A DNA stretch of 64,000 nucleotides from the NCBI RefSeq assembly GCF_014697425.1, contig NZ_JACJRU010000007.1, positions 1-64,000 of the forward strand, given 5' to 3'. Below are positions 1-8,494 of this stretch, piece after piece. The stretch comes from Nostoc sp. FACHB-110. Lineage in GTDB: Bacteria > Cyanobacteriota > Cyanobacteriia > Cyanobacteriales > Nostocaceae. The first letter of the stretch is position 1; every line of letters begins with the position of its first letter. The notes under the pieces were generated by a model. That model searched no databases and had not been told where the DNA came from. It was given only the letters and a program-made list of their open reading frames with translations. The position numbers were made by a program, and so were the translations under genes.

Positions 1-60
1 TTAACGCCTGTGGACAAGCAGTAGCCGACTACCTTGATTGAAGCAGGAAGAAAACACTAA
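1..60 (+). pseudogene. possible C-terminal remnant of a TnpB-type (IS605 OrfB) protein
   Basis: In frame 1 the first 60 bases read LTPVDKQ, an in-frame TAG, then PTTLIEAGRKH and TAA. The pairing of LTPVD with a terminal EAG-(x)-KH resembles the tail of cyanobacterial IS200/IS605 TnpB proteins (recalled from family knowledge, not searched). The internal stop suggests a decayed copy. The window starts here, so the rest cannot be seen, and twenty codons is weak evidence. Confidence 0.3.
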
Positions 61-102
61 ACTAATCAACTTTCTTTGAGTAAGTTTAGGTAAGTTTTTC
101 GG

Positions 103-138
103 AGCAGAACGTCACATCAATGTTTTGTAGCAGAACGT
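103..138. promoter_or_regulatory. direct repeat upstream of cbiM, possible operator
   Basis: The 10-mer AGCAGAACGT occurs twice in direct orientation, at 103-112 and 129-138, 26 bases apart and about 80 bases before the cbiM start. Spacing near two and a half helical turns upstream of a metal transporter operon could fit a metal-responsive regulator. No known consensus (NikR, CoaR, Fur) is recognised, so the role is inference. No cobalamin riboswitch is visible here. Confidence 0.25.
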
Positions 139-215
139 AAAAAACCTACAACTATCAGCAGTTATCATACCCTTCGGTTACAATCTATTGGTTCACATAA
201 CTCTGCAAGGTACAG

Positions 216-998
216 ATGATGAACCGAAGTAAACAGGCGTTAGTTAGTCTAACCTTGATGGGAACCATCAGTTTTTATCTAATAGTTGGTTTACCCAAAC
301 CCGCCTACGCTATGCACATTATGGAAGGTTTTTTACCAGTGCAGTGGGCGGTTTTTTGGTGGATTGTCGCCTTACCATTTTTTATATTAGGACTACGGAG
401 TTTGACGCGCATTACCCAAGCCAACCCACAACTGAAACTACTACTAGGCTTGGCTGGTGCTTTTACTTTTGTGTTATCAGCATTAAAAATGCCTTCTGTC
501 ACAGGTAGCTGTTCCCATCCTACTGGGACTGGGTTAGGTGCAGTGCTGTTTGGCCCTTTGAGTATGTCAGTTTTGGGTAGTTTAGTATTGTTGTTTCAAG
601 CTTTGTTACTAGCACATGGCGGCTTGACAACTTTGGGTGCAAATGCTTTTTCGATGGCGATCGCTGGGCCATTTGCCGCCTACTGGATATATAATTTGAC
701 AATTAAGTTAGGTGGTCAGCCAAAAATTGCCATATTTCTAGCAGCTGCCATAGCTGATTTACTCACCTACATTATTACTTCTTTACAACTTGCTTTGGCT
801 TTTCCTGCACCTGTAGGTGGCGTTACCGCTTCATTCATTAAATTTGCTGGCATTTTTGCAATTACCCAAATACCTTTAGCAATTAGTGAAGGATTTTTAA
901 CTGTACTAGTATGGAACTGGTTACAATCCTATAATCCCCAAGAATTAGAATTGTTGAAATTAATCAAAAGGGAACCTCACAGTAATGAAACCATCTAA
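216..998 (+). CDS. cbiM: CbiM, substrate-specific S component of cobalt/nickel ECF transporter
   Basis: Integral membrane substrate-capture subunit of an energy-coupling-factor transporter for Co2+ or Ni2+. It has 260 residues. A leader of about 32 residues ends in AYA and is followed by MHIMEGFLP, the conserved CbiM N-terminus whose Met-His end binds the metal after signal cleavage (family knowledge). [12 protein letters not shown] and several hydrophobic segments follow. It is the first gene of cbiMNQO and overlaps cbiN by 14 bases, so translation is probably coupled. Two ATGs are adjacent at 216 and 219. Cobalt and nickel versions cannot be told apart from sequence alone. Confidence 0.93.
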   Translation: MMNRSKQALVSLTLMGTISFYLIVGLPKPAYAMHIMEGFLPVQWAVFWWIVALPFFILGLRSLTRITQANPQLKLLLGLAGAFTFVLSALKMPSVTGSCSHPTGTGLGAVLFGPLSMSVLGSLVLLFQALLLAHGGLTTLGANAFSMAIAGPFAAYWIYNLTIKLGGQPKIAIFLAAAIADLLTYIITSLQLALAFPAPVGGVTASFIKFAGIFAITQIPLAISEGFLTVLVWNWLQSYNPQELELLKLIKREPHSNETI

Positions 999-1287
999 CC
1001 AAGTATGGAGTAATTCGCTGTTAATTGTTGCAGTCATTACATTAGCAGTTGCACCATTAATCTTTGTCCGTGGTGCAGAATTTAGTGGTTCGGACAATCA
1101 AGCTGAAAAAGCCATTAATCAACTTCAACCTGAATATAAACCTTGGTTTAAACCTGTATTTGAACCGCCTAGTGGTGAAATAGAAAGTTTATTATTTACA
1201 TCCCAAGCTGCTGTCGGAGCCGGAGTAATTGGTTATGCAATTGGTTTATATCGGGGACGTTCCCAACACCAAAGAGATAACGAATGA
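985..1287 (+). CDS. cbiN: CbiN, small accessory membrane subunit of cobalt/nickel ECF transporter
   Basis: Small membrane protein of 100 residues with two transmembrane helices, near residues 9-28 and 73-91, flanking an extracytoplasmic loop ([30 protein letters not shown]) typical of CbiN. CbiN is needed with CbiM for metal uptake in CbiMNQO systems (family knowledge). The start lies inside the end of cbiM and is preceded by an AAAGGGAA ribosome-binding site. The end overlaps cbiQ by ATGA. CbiN rather than NikN/NikL favours a cobalt-type system, but that is not decisive. Confidence 0.9.
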   Translation: MKPSNQVWSNSLLIVAVITLAVAPLIFVRGAEFSGSDNQAEKAINQLQPEYKPWFKPVFEPPSGEIESLLFTSQAAVGAGVIGYAIGLYRGRSQHQRDNE

Positions 1288-2144
1288 GTCTGCAAATAGA
1301 CACTTTAGCTTATACTAATCAACTCAGAAAAATACCCCCAGAGCATAAAATAATTTTTGCGATCGCTACGCTGGTAATTTCGCTAGCTACTCATCCATTA
1401 GTCCAAATTTTCATAGCTTTATGGATGGGTATTTGGATAGTTATTTACGCCAAAATCCCTTTTGGTTTTTACTTCAAATTATTAATCCTCGCCAGCTTTT
1501 TTTGGTTGACCAGTTTACCCGCATTAATGTTAAATAGTGTCCCTGTTATGGCTGTGCCGCAAGTACTAACTGACGCGTGGACAGGCGTAACTATCGGACA
1601 CTATTACATTTACATTAGCCGCAACGGCAGTGAACAAGTATTAGCAATTTTCACCAGAGCATTAGCTTCTGTTTCCTGTCTTTACTTTTTAATGCTCACT
1701 GTTCCTTTCACAGAAATTTTACAAACTCTACGTCGTTTTGGTTTTCCCATACTGTTAACTGAGCTATTACTACTCATGTATCGGTTTATTTTCATTCTTT
1801 TGAGAACCGCTACCGAATTGTGGACTGCTCAACAATCTCGTAATGGTTATCGCACCTGGCGCATCGGGATGAAAAGTTTATCACTCCTCATCGGACAACT
1901 CTTAAAACGAACTCTACAACAATATCATCAATTTTATCTTGCCCTAGAAGCACGCGGCTTTAACGATGAATTTCGCGTTGTGCATTCCCGTCACTATCAT
2001 CCAAAAGCACGCTACTTAATAGAAGTAATTTTAGGTTATACAGTATTAATCGCATTAGAATTTGGTCAAAATGCAGGAATTTTTACTCGAATTTCAGCAA
2101 GTATTTTATCAATATTCCGGCTCTCAAGAATTTACCATCAATAA
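1284..2144 (+). CDS. cbiQ: CbiQ, transmembrane T component of cobalt/nickel ECF transporter
   Basis: Energy-coupling transmembrane subunit of 286 residues linking the CbiO ATPase to CbiM. At least five hydrophobic segments are visible. The coupling-helix motif occurs near residues 228-233 (LEARGF), the usual A-R-G signature of T components. The gene overlaps cbiN by 4 bases and runs 74 bases into the 5' end of cbiO. That overlap is long, so the C-terminal tail of CbiQ is encoded in another frame of the cbiO start. Confidence 0.92.
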   Translation: MSLQIDTLAYTNQLRKIPPEHKIIFAIATLVISLATHPLVQIFIALWMGIWIVIYAKIPFGFYFKLLILASFFWLTSLPALMLNSVPVMAVPQVLTDAWTGVTIGHYYIYISRNGSEQVLAIFTRALASVSCLYFLMLTVPFTEILQTLRRFGFPILLTELLLLMYRFIFILLRTATELWTAQQSRNGYRTWRIGMKSLSLLIGQLLKRTLQQYHQFYLALEARGFNDEFRVVHSRHYHPKARYLIEVILGYTVLIALEFGQNAGIFTRISASILSIFRLSRIYHQ

Positions 2145-2811
2145 TTTAAGCTTGAAAATACCCAAACAGAAAAAATGTGCATTAATTGGGCAAAATGGTT
2201 GTGGTAAAACCACCTTATTTTTATTAGCTAATGGTCTATATAAACCTCATGCAGGCAGCATACTTTGGTGTGGTCAGCCATTGCATTACGATCGCAATTC
2301 TTTAAAAATTTTAAGACAAAAAGTTGGCTTAATCTTTCAAGACCCAGAACAGCAGTTAGTTGCTGCCACTGTTGAAGAAGATATTTCCTATGGTTTATGT
2401 AATTTAGGTTTACCAACAGCAGAAATTCAAACGCGAGTCAAGCAAGCATTAAGAGAATTTGATTTAACAGCATTAGCCGAAAAACCAGTTCATCATCTCA
2501 GTTTAGGTCAAAAAAGACGAGTGTCTATCGCAGATGTCATGGTACTTCAACCAGAATTATTAGTCCTAGATGAACCCACAGCCTATTTAGATATCAAACA
2601 TACTCGTAAATTGATGGCGAACCTGAGAAATATTCATCAAAATGGCACTACCTTGTTAATGGCAACTCACGATTTAAATTTAGTTTATAATTGGGCAGAT
2701 TGGCTTTTTGTCATGCATCAAGGCAGACTAGTACTAGAAGGTGAACCCCAAGATGTATTTAGCCAGCGTGACATCTTAGAAGAATTAGAATTAACAATGT
2801 CATTCCTCTAA
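2071..2811 (+). CDS. cbiO: CbiO, ATPase (A component) of cobalt/nickel ECF transporter
   Basis: Cytoplasmic ABC ATPase energising CbiMNQ, 246 residues. It has Walker A GQNGCGKTT (residues 40-48), Q-loop IFQDPEQQ, signature LSLGQKRR near 143, Walker B LLVLDEPTA near 163 and H-loop THD. I chose ATG 2071, giving MQEFLLEFQQ, which matches the usual beta-strand start of CbiO. A TTG three codons earlier is possible. It is the last gene of the operon. The converging di-heme gene begins 53 bases after its stop. Confidence 0.93.
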   Translation: MQEFLLEFQQVFYQYSGSQEFTINNLSLKIPKQKKCALIGQNGCGKTTLFLLANGLYKPHAGSILWCGQPLHYDRNSLKILRQKVGLIFQDPEQQLVAATVEEDISYGLCNLGLPTAEIQTRVKQALREFDLTALAEKPVHHLSLGQKRRVSIADVMVLQPELLVLDEPTAYLDIKHTRKLMANLRNIHQNGTTLLMATHDLNLVYNWADWLFVMHQGRLVLEGEPQDVFSQRDILEELELTMSFL

Positions 2812-2864
2812 GTAGAGCAGCGTAAATATTTGTCGTTGGGAAATCACATCAAAATTATCCGAAT

Positions 2865-4025
2865 TTATGGCTGAGTGTGTGGATTACTAAATGCCGGATT
2901 ATTTATAAATGTTTCATCAGTGAGACTCTGCAAAAATGCGATTAAATCTTCTTTCTCTTCTGCCGATAGTTTAAAACCGGAAATAAACTGACTTTTGAAA
3001 GGATTTTTACTGCCATCTCCGGCAAACTTGCCTGCATGAATAGTTCTACCACCTACTTGGTAATGGTCAATCACTGCTGCTAAAGTCGGAATACTCCCAT
3101 CATGCATATAGGGGGCTGTGAGGGTAATATTTCGCAGAGTAGGTGCTTTGAAACGCCCCATATCGGAGGCTACAGAGGTGATTTCATAAACACCTGTATT
3201 ATCGGGTGGATAAGCCCCTTTACCATCAATGTTATACAGTCCTGTGTTGTGAAAGGCAATTTCTACAAAAGCTAATCTTTCGTGCATCACCGAATCTGTA
3301 AAATTAATTCCTCCATGACAGTGAAAGCATTCTAGATTTTCACTATTAAATAATTTTTCGCCACGTTTAGCGGCTGAAGAAATTGCATTTACATCACCGC
3401 CAAAACGGTAGTGGTCATAAGGTGAATTTACCGAAATTAAGGTTCGTTCAAAACTTGCTAAAGCTTTAGTGAGGTTGTTGAGATTAATCGCATTTTTGCC
3501 ACTGCCAAAGGCCTGTGCAAACATCTGCTGATATTCAGGATCATGGCGCAGCATAGTCAATATCTGTTGTTCTCTTCCCGCCATACCCATTTCTACAGGA
3601 TGTTCGCCAAACATGGGTACTAAAGCTTGATTTTCCAACTTTTTCATTAAAGGATTAGCCCAAGTCAACACGGGGTTATAAGCAATATTGGCTAAACTCA
3701 TCGAATTACGAGGATGTTTTTCACCAGTCGCGCCCACAGCCAATGCTTGACCATCAGTAAACGCCAGTTTTTGGATATGGCAAGAAGCACAAGAAAATTT
3801 ACCCGTAATTGACAAGCGTTGCTCATAGAACAAGTATTTTCCCAGCTTGACTTTTGGTGAACTCATTGGGTTATCTACTGGCACAACTGGCTGCGGCATC
3901 CAATTTGGCAGATTCCAGTTATATTCTGCAGCTGACGTTTTGCCCCAGGCTAAATTTATCCCGATGGACAAGCAAATCGATAGCAAGCAAATGGTAGCGA
4001 GACTAACCCAGCGCGTCAATTTCAT
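2865..4025 (-). CDS. MbnH-family di-heme cytochrome c peroxidase-like protein
   Basis: Exported di-heme c-type protein, 386 residues, with an N-terminal signal segment (about residues 5-28). Two heme-binding CxxCH motifs are seen: CASCH at 79-83 and CFHCH at 233-237. The general plan is that of bacterial cytochrome c peroxidases, with APTLRNITLTAPYMHDGS in the C-terminal half. It follows an MbnP-family gene by only 7 bases, the pairing known for MbnP/MbnH, where MbnH oxidises a tryptophan of MbnP to kynurenine to create a copper site (family knowledge). A classical H2O2-detoxifying CcpA-type peroxidase is the alternative. Context favours MbnH. Confidence 0.85.
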   Translation of the reverse strand: MKLTRWVSLATICLLSICLSIGINLAWGKTSAAEYNWNLPNWMPQPVVPVDNPMSSPKVKLGKYLFYEQRLSITGKFSCASCHIQKLAFTDGQALAVGATGEKHPRNSMSLANIAYNPVLTWANPLMKKLENQALVPMFGEHPVEMGMAGREQQILTMLRHDPEYQQMFAQAFGSGKNAINLNNLTKALASFERTLISVNSPYDHYRFGGDVNAISSAAKRGEKLFNSENLECFHCHGGINFTDSVMHERLAFVEIAFHNTGLYNIDGKGAYPPDNTGVYEITSVASDMGRFKAPTLRNITLTAPYMHDGSIPTLAAVIDHYQVGGRTIHAGKFAGDGSKNPFKSQFISGFKLSAEEKEDLIAFLQSLTDETFINNPAFSNPHTQP

Positions 4026-4032
4026 ATCTCAA

Positions 4033-4935
4033 CTATCGCTCAACCCGAAAAAATTTTTGAGAAGAAGCAGGTTGACCAGCAAATGACAACCCCAAATTAG
4101 CCATAATCCCCACGCAGTCCCTATCATCAGGAGATGACATACAGCCTGGAGGGGTATCTGGTTGATTGACGGCTAAATTTGTGTTCGCCACTAATGCGGC
4201 AATGTCGGCGATAACTAAATTCTTTGTGGAATCAAAATTGGCGATGACAATCTTTGAGAGGTTTTGATTGGTACAAGTTGATGGTTGTTGAGTGCCTTGT
4301 GTTGCTTGACAACCAGTGCTACCGAGGTGGATAGGAAAACCAACAGAAGTTTTAGCTTGTTCAGTGTGTTTTTGACCTGCATGAGCATTGTGGTTTTCCA
4401 AATCAATCCGCGCAAATTTGTAACCAAATAACCAATTCCACCAGAGTGAGGTAAGATTCAACGGTGAAGGAGCGATCGCCGAATCAGCATGGTTAAGATG
4501 AAAGGGAATGCCTAAATTAAATTGCAGTCCTTGGTAATTGCCCTGGGGTACAGTGCCAATAACTTGATTGCGTGTCTCTACTGTGCCATTCACACAAGCA
4601 CCAGATTTATTTTCAAAATCTAACAAGGCGACATTTTGATATTGCCATTTACCATCTTGGGTGAGAGTTAAAGGTACTACTTTGCCTTGGTGGTCAATCA
4701 AAGCTACATCGGATACATAAAAGCGCAAGTCAGAGAAAGTCATCTTCATAGCTGGCTTACCTAGAGTATAGGTCTTGCCACACTCAAAAGGTTGTTGACC
4801 AACTTTGGCATTAAATCTAATTGTGACTACTTGGCTTTGATTGGTAGCGGGCAAACCCACAGCCTGATTTTCCCAGACAGTAGTTAGGGGTATGACTACT
4901 ATTGCGATCGCTGCTAATTTAACAGACAACTGCAT
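4033..4935 (-). CDS. MbnP-family copper-binding protein
   Basis: Predicted exported copper-binding protein of 300 residues from the ATG at 4935 (MQLSVKLAAIAIVVIPL, a signal peptide). A TTG at 5013 would add 26 residues before the signal. MbnP-family features are the FNAKVGQQPFECGKTY start of the mature domain, LRFYVSDVAL, a tryptophan-rich WWNW at 165-168 followed by GYKFARIDLE, and a C-terminal GCMSSPDDRDC. In characterised MbnPs one tryptophan becomes kynurenine through MbnH. The WWNW cluster is my candidate region (inference). It is the first gene of a two-gene operon with the di-heme gene. No methanobactin precursor or biosynthesis genes are visible. Confidence 0.8.
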   Translation of the reverse strand: MQLSVKLAAIAIVVIPLTTVWENQAVGLPATNQSQVVTIRFNAKVGQQPFECGKTYTLGKPAMKMTFSDLRFYVSDVALIDHQGKVVPLTLTQDGKWQYQNVALLDFENKSGACVNGTVETRNQVIGTVPQGNYQGLQFNLGIPFHLNHADSAIAPSPLNLTSLWWNWLFGYKFARIDLENHNAHAGQKHTEQAKTSVGFPIHLGSTGCQATQGTQQPSTCTNQNLSKIVIANFDSTKNLVIADIAALVANTNLAVNQPDTPPGCMSSPDDRDCVGIMANLGLSFAGQPASSQKFFRVER

Positions 4936-5175
4936 TACTTTACCTGTGCTTTTACCTGGATGTTGATCAATTCTCGATAACAGATTTGTTCCTGTCAAAT
5001 GACCAGTTGTCAAATATAGCGTTTTGCAGTTGTGTGTAGTACACCTTTCAAGAGGAGAGAGGTTAGAGACTGGTAGTCTAGCAACTCAACTTTGCGTGGT
5101 GACAGGCTTCGGGGTAGGGAGCAGGGTCTACACGGCAAGATGGGGTTGGTAAACTACTAGAGGAATCAATTACTT

Positions 5176-5664
5176 ATGTACTGTATGTTAAATGCGATCG
5201 CCAAAAAATTCCGGCAAGTTCTCAAGTTAGTCATATTTGTCACCTTAATTAGTAATTTCATGTTTTTGGGTGCTTCTTGGGCTGCCGCTAACTTAGGAGT
5301 GAATAACGGCTATCTTGCTGCTTGTCCGGCTTCGCCCAATTGTGTTGTCAGCCAAAATGGTGATTCTAAACACACCATCGACCCCATTACCTATCATCTA
5401 GACCGAGAGCAAGCACGCCAAATCTTACTTAAGGTTCTCACTGTGGTTCCCCGCACAGAAGTTGTAGAACAAACAGACAATTACATTCACGCCCTTTCTA
5501 AAAGTCGCATCTTCAAATTTGTGGATGATGTAGAGTTTTATTTTCCTAATAATGAGTCAGTGATTCATATGCGATCGGCTGCTCGTCTTGGAGATTCAGA
5601 TTTTGGTGTTAATCGCAGACGTTTAGAACAAATTCGTCTGGCTTTGAAAGATTTAAATATTTAA
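5176..5664 (+). CDS. DUF1499 domain-containing exported protein
   Basis: Conserved protein of unknown function, 162 residues. A signal-like hydrophobic segment (about residues 16-35, ending ASWA) is followed by the DUF1499 core: LAACPASPNCVVSQNGDSKH near the start and DDVEFYFPNNESVIHMRSAA near the end. DUF1499 proteins are common in cyanobacteria and plant plastids, and their activity is unknown. AGAGGAAT upstream serves as ribosome-binding site for ATG 5176. An in-frame ATG three codons later is possible. The gene is divergent from mbnP and convergent with the RidA-family gene. Confidence 0.82.
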   Translation: MYCMLNAIAKKFRQVLKLVIFVTLISNFMFLGASWAAANLGVNNGYLAACPASPNCVVSQNGDSKHTIDPITYHLDREQARQILLKVLTVVPRTEVVEQTDNYIHALSKSRIFKFVDDVEFYFPNNESVIHMRSAARLGDSDFGVNRRRLEQIRLALKDLNI

Positions 5665-5766
5665 GTTGCGAGCAAACCTAAATTTTTTATCTATTGATAT
5701 TGGGAGTAGTTTTTAATCAATAGATGCTAATTTTAAGTAGTGGCATTGCCAATTAATCTAGTAGAA

Positions 5767-5786
5767 GCGCACAATTATTTGTGCGC
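5767..5786. terminator. stem-loop between convergent DUF1499 and RidA genes
   Basis: GCGCACAA, loop TTAT, TTGTGCGC forms a perfect 8-bp stem between convergent genes. A second inverted repeat, ATCTATTGAT/ATCAATAGAT, lies at 5689-5698 and 5716-5725. Neither is followed by a clear T tract, so a bidirectional terminator role is inferred from position. Confidence 0.35.
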
Positions 5787-5829
5787 CTCTCAATATCTAA
5801 TTAATCCGCCAACAAAAGATTAGAAGGAA

Positions 5830-6378
5830 TTATTTTTCGGGAATCACCGCATAGGCATCAATCTCAAATAACATTCCATCAAGGGCAAGTCGAGGTACAG
5901 GAATTAAAGTATTAGCAGGTGGCTGATTCCCCCATAATTTACCAACTTCACGCCCGAAAGGAATCAATTTCTCTTGAGTGTGGTTAACTATTAAAACAGT
6001 AGTTTTAAGTACATCTTGTGGTCTTGCACCAACCGCTAATAATGCAAAGCGCAGGTTTTTAAAAGCTTGTACTAACTGCTCTTCATAGTCATCAGAAACA
6101 AGATTACCTTGTAAATCTGAACCAAATTGACCAGAGATATATACAGTTCTAGATTTTGCTGGTGCAACTGCTATATGACTGTAACCATTGCGCGGTGCAT
6201 TATATAAAGTTGGTGGATTGATTAATTCCACTTCCTTATTTTCACGAGCATTCACTTGTGTTTGTTCGCCCATCACAAAAGCAGTACCTAAGCCGCCACC
6301 TCCAAGCCACAAAAGTGCATTTCGTCGTGGTAATTTGGCCGCCAGTGAATTGACAACACGAATAATCCGTCGAGTCAT
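5830..6378 (-). CDS. exported RidA (YjgF/YER057c/UK114) family protein
   Basis: 182 residues. The C-terminal ~130 residues are a RidA-type domain: SHIAVAPAKSRTVYISGQFG, YEEQLVQAFKNLRFALLAVGARPQDVLKTTVLIV and MLFEIDAYAVIP. RidA proteins deaminate reactive enamine/imine intermediates (family knowledge). Unusually there is an N-terminal extension with twin arginines (MTRRIIRV and LPRRNALLWLGGGGLGTAF), suggesting export by Tat or Sec, so the substrate may differ from cytoplasmic RidA. The usual family arginine is not evident in the C-terminal part, so deaminase activity is uncertain. AAGGAGC lies 6 bases before ATG 6378. Confidence 0.8.
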   Translation of the reverse strand: MTRRIIRVVNSLAAKLPRRNALLWLGGGGLGTAFVMGEQTQVNARENKEVELINPPTLYNAPRNGYSHIAVAPAKSRTVYISGQFGSDLQGNLVSDDYEEQLVQAFKNLRFALLAVGARPQDVLKTTVLIVNHTQEKLIPFGREVGKLWGNQPPANTLIPVPRLALDGMLFEIDAYAVIPEK

Positions 6379-6905
6379 GAAAGCTCCTTGATTTCAACAA
6401 ATATGAGATTTTCTCAATTCCTCATACTGAGTTCTATTATGTGAATAAATAGAATAAAAAAGCACTACAACATCAAAAAATTACGTATGATGATGTCTTG
6501 GTATATATAAACTTGTGGAAAACATAATCAATACTTAATCTAAGTACAAAGAAATATTAAAGTTACCCTTTTAAAGGCATTAATATGATATGGCAGAATC
6601 AAATTTTTTAGAGATAGCCGACGTATGTAGTCCGCCTTTTTGCGTTTTGAGGACATTATTTCTATCTTTAGAAAGTTGTTGAATAAATTCAAAAGAAATT
6701 AATTTACATCTATAGCATTCCTATTTGATTTATCAAAATCCTGGATATTCTATCTCTGACTTTGTTGATAAGCCAGGGATTTGATGATTCACCCATGATT
6801 TAGGTCTGCTATATAACATTTTGTAAAAAGGCAGCAGCAAGAAATTTTTGAAGCTGGTTGATTTTGTTGTTGCCTAACATTTTTTATTGATAACTAAATA
6901 ACTTA
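6379..6905. other. intergenic region, no gene seen
   Basis: AT-rich spacer of 527 bases between the divergent RidA and ABC binding-protein genes. No ORF with a recognisable product, RNA gene or strong hairpin is visible. It must hold the promoter of the ABC transporter genes, but no confident -35/-10 pair is assigned. Confidence 0.4.
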
Positions 6906-8222
6906 ATGTTGTACCAACAGTCAATAAGTAAGCTGCAAACATTCATCCAAAAACAAAGTCTTGTGCATATCGGGGCTTTTTTGACAACTCTATTGAGCAT
7001 TATATTGTGCAGTTGGCTGGCGATCGCACAGCAACCAGTTACCCTCAATATGTTAATTACCGCCCCTGATGCCCAACCTTGGCGACAGGGTTTAATTAGA
7101 GATTTCGAGGCTGATAACCCAGGTATTCGTCTTAATTTGGTTGAAGGGCCGAATGCTACAAATTTGCTCGAAGACCTGTATACTTCATCGTTTATTTTGG
7201 GTGAATCTCCTTATGACCTAATTAATATGGATGTCATTTGGACGTCTAAATTTGCTGCTGCTGGCTGGTTATTACCCTTGGATGACCGCATTTCTCAACA
7301 AGAGTTAGCAGCATTTTCACCCAAAGATGTTGAAGGTGGAAAATACCAAGACAAACTATATAGAATCCCTATGCGTTCTGATGCGGGAGTGCTTTATTAC
7401 CGCGAAGATTTAATCAAGCAAGCTGGATTAAAACCGCCACAAACCTTTGATGATTTGATGCGAATCTCCCAAACCTTGCAGAAAAAAGACAAGATAAATT
7501 GGGGCTATGTTTGGCAAGGTCGGCAATATGAAGGACTGGTGGCGATGTTTGCCGAAGTTCTTGATGGCTTTGGTGGCTTTTGGGTTAAACCAGACACCCT
7601 CGAAGTGGGACTAGATAGACCAGAAACATTAAAAGCCATTGAATTTCTCCGCAATACTGTCAGTCAGGGCGTTTCACCTCCCGGAGTCACAACCTATCAA
7701 GAAGAAGACACTCGGCGTTTATTTCAAAGTGGACAAGTAGCATTTTTACGTAGTTGGCCTTACGCCTGGCCTCTAGCCCAAGCAGAAAATTCACCCATCC
7801 GGGGCAAAGTTGGGATTCAACCAATGGTTCACGCTCCTGGATACACAGGCGCGGCTTGTTTAGGAGGCTGGGGTTTAGGAATTGCTAAATCTTCTCGACA
7901 TCCCGAAGAAGCTTGGAAAGCAATTCAGTATTTTACGAGTCGAGAAGCACAACGGCGATTCATTTTAAGTGCAGGCTATGTACCCAGCCGTCGGGAACTA
8001 TTTACAGACCCAGAAATTGTTGCCAAATATCCCCATTATCCCCATTTATTAGAGGTTGTGGACAATGCCGTTTTACGTCCACCCATCGCCCAATACGCTC
8101 AGACTTCAGATATTTTACAGCGTTATCTCAGTGCCGCCCTATCCGGTCGGATGAATCCTGAACAAGCAATGCAAGCTGCGGCTGCGGAAACGCGAAGGTT
8201 GTTAGGGACGAAAAAAGTGTGA
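6906..8222 (+). CDS. ABC transporter substrate-binding protein, carbohydrate family 1
   Basis: Periplasmic binding protein of 438 residues for a carbohydrate-type ABC importer. A membrane-spanning signal segment (about residues 20-41, ending AIAQQ) is followed by the SBP family 1 fold: VTLNMLITAPDAQPWRQGLIRDFE, PYDLINMDVIWTSKFAAAGWLLPL, MRSDAGVLYYREDLI, and GAACLGGWGLGIAKSSRHPEEAW. There is no clear lipobox. Two permeases and an ATPase follow on the same strand, completing the importer. The substrate (a disaccharide, trehalose/sucrose-like or glucosylglycerol) cannot be read from sequence. The first downstream gene is 272 bases away, across tandem repeats. Confidence 0.88.
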   Translation: MLYQQSISKLQTFIQKQSLVHIGAFLTTLLSIILCSWLAIAQQPVTLNMLITAPDAQPWRQGLIRDFEADNPGIRLNLVEGPNATNLLEDLYTSSFILGESPYDLINMDVIWTSKFAAAGWLLPLDDRISQQELAAFSPKDVEGGKYQDKLYRIPMRSDAGVLYYREDLIKQAGLKPPQTFDDLMRISQTLQKKDKINWGYVWQGRQYEGLVAMFAEVLDGFGGFWVKPDTLEVGLDRPETLKAIEFLRNTVSQGVSPPGVTTYQEEDTRRLFQSGQVAFLRSWPYAWPLAQAENSPIRGKVGIQPMVHAPGYTGAACLGGWGLGIAKSSRHPEEAWKAIQYFTSREAQRRFILSAGYVPSRRELFTDPEIVAKYPHYPHLLEVVDNAVLRPPIAQYAQTSDILQRYLSAALSGRMNPEQAMQAAAAETRRLLGTKKV

Positions 8223-8490
8223 AGTATGAAGTGTGAAGTATGAAGTGTGAAGTGTGAAGTATGAAGTGTGAAGTGTGAAGTATGAAGTATGAAGTGTTAA
8301 GTCTTCTGCTTTTTACCTTTTACCTTTTACCTTTTGCCTTTTACCTTTTACCTTTTACCTTTTACCTTTTGCCTTTTACCTTTTGCCTTTTACCTTTTAC
8401 CTTTTACCTTTTACCTTTTGCCTTTTACCTTTTGCCTTTTACCTTTTACCTTTTACCTTTTACCTTTTACCTTTTACCTTTTGCCTTTTG
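8219..8490 (+). repeat. composite heptanucleotide tandem-repeat block (left copy)
   Basis: Two adjoining short-tandem-repeat tracts. 8219-8296 is built from GAAGTRT-type heptamers. 8311-8489 is built from about 25 copies of TTTTACC/TTTTGCC. A unique junction at 8297-8317 reads from TTAAGTCTTCTGC into the second tract. The reverse complement of the whole arrangement recurs at 10295-10437 on the other side of the two permease genes, including an exact 21-base match of the junction. This is the cyanobacterial STRR type of repeat. An open frame through the tract is a by-product of the 7-base unit. Confidence 0.92.
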
Positions 8491-8494
8491 ACCA

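Noticed and set aside
1..215. Cobalamin riboswitch upstream of cbiM
   Set aside because: I could not find the conserved B12-box or receptor-core motifs; only a direct repeat is present.
8282..8491. 69-codon ORF of repeating LLPFTFY units
   Set aside because: Produced by reading a 7-base tandem repeat; no start signal and no homology expected. Treated as repeat DNA.
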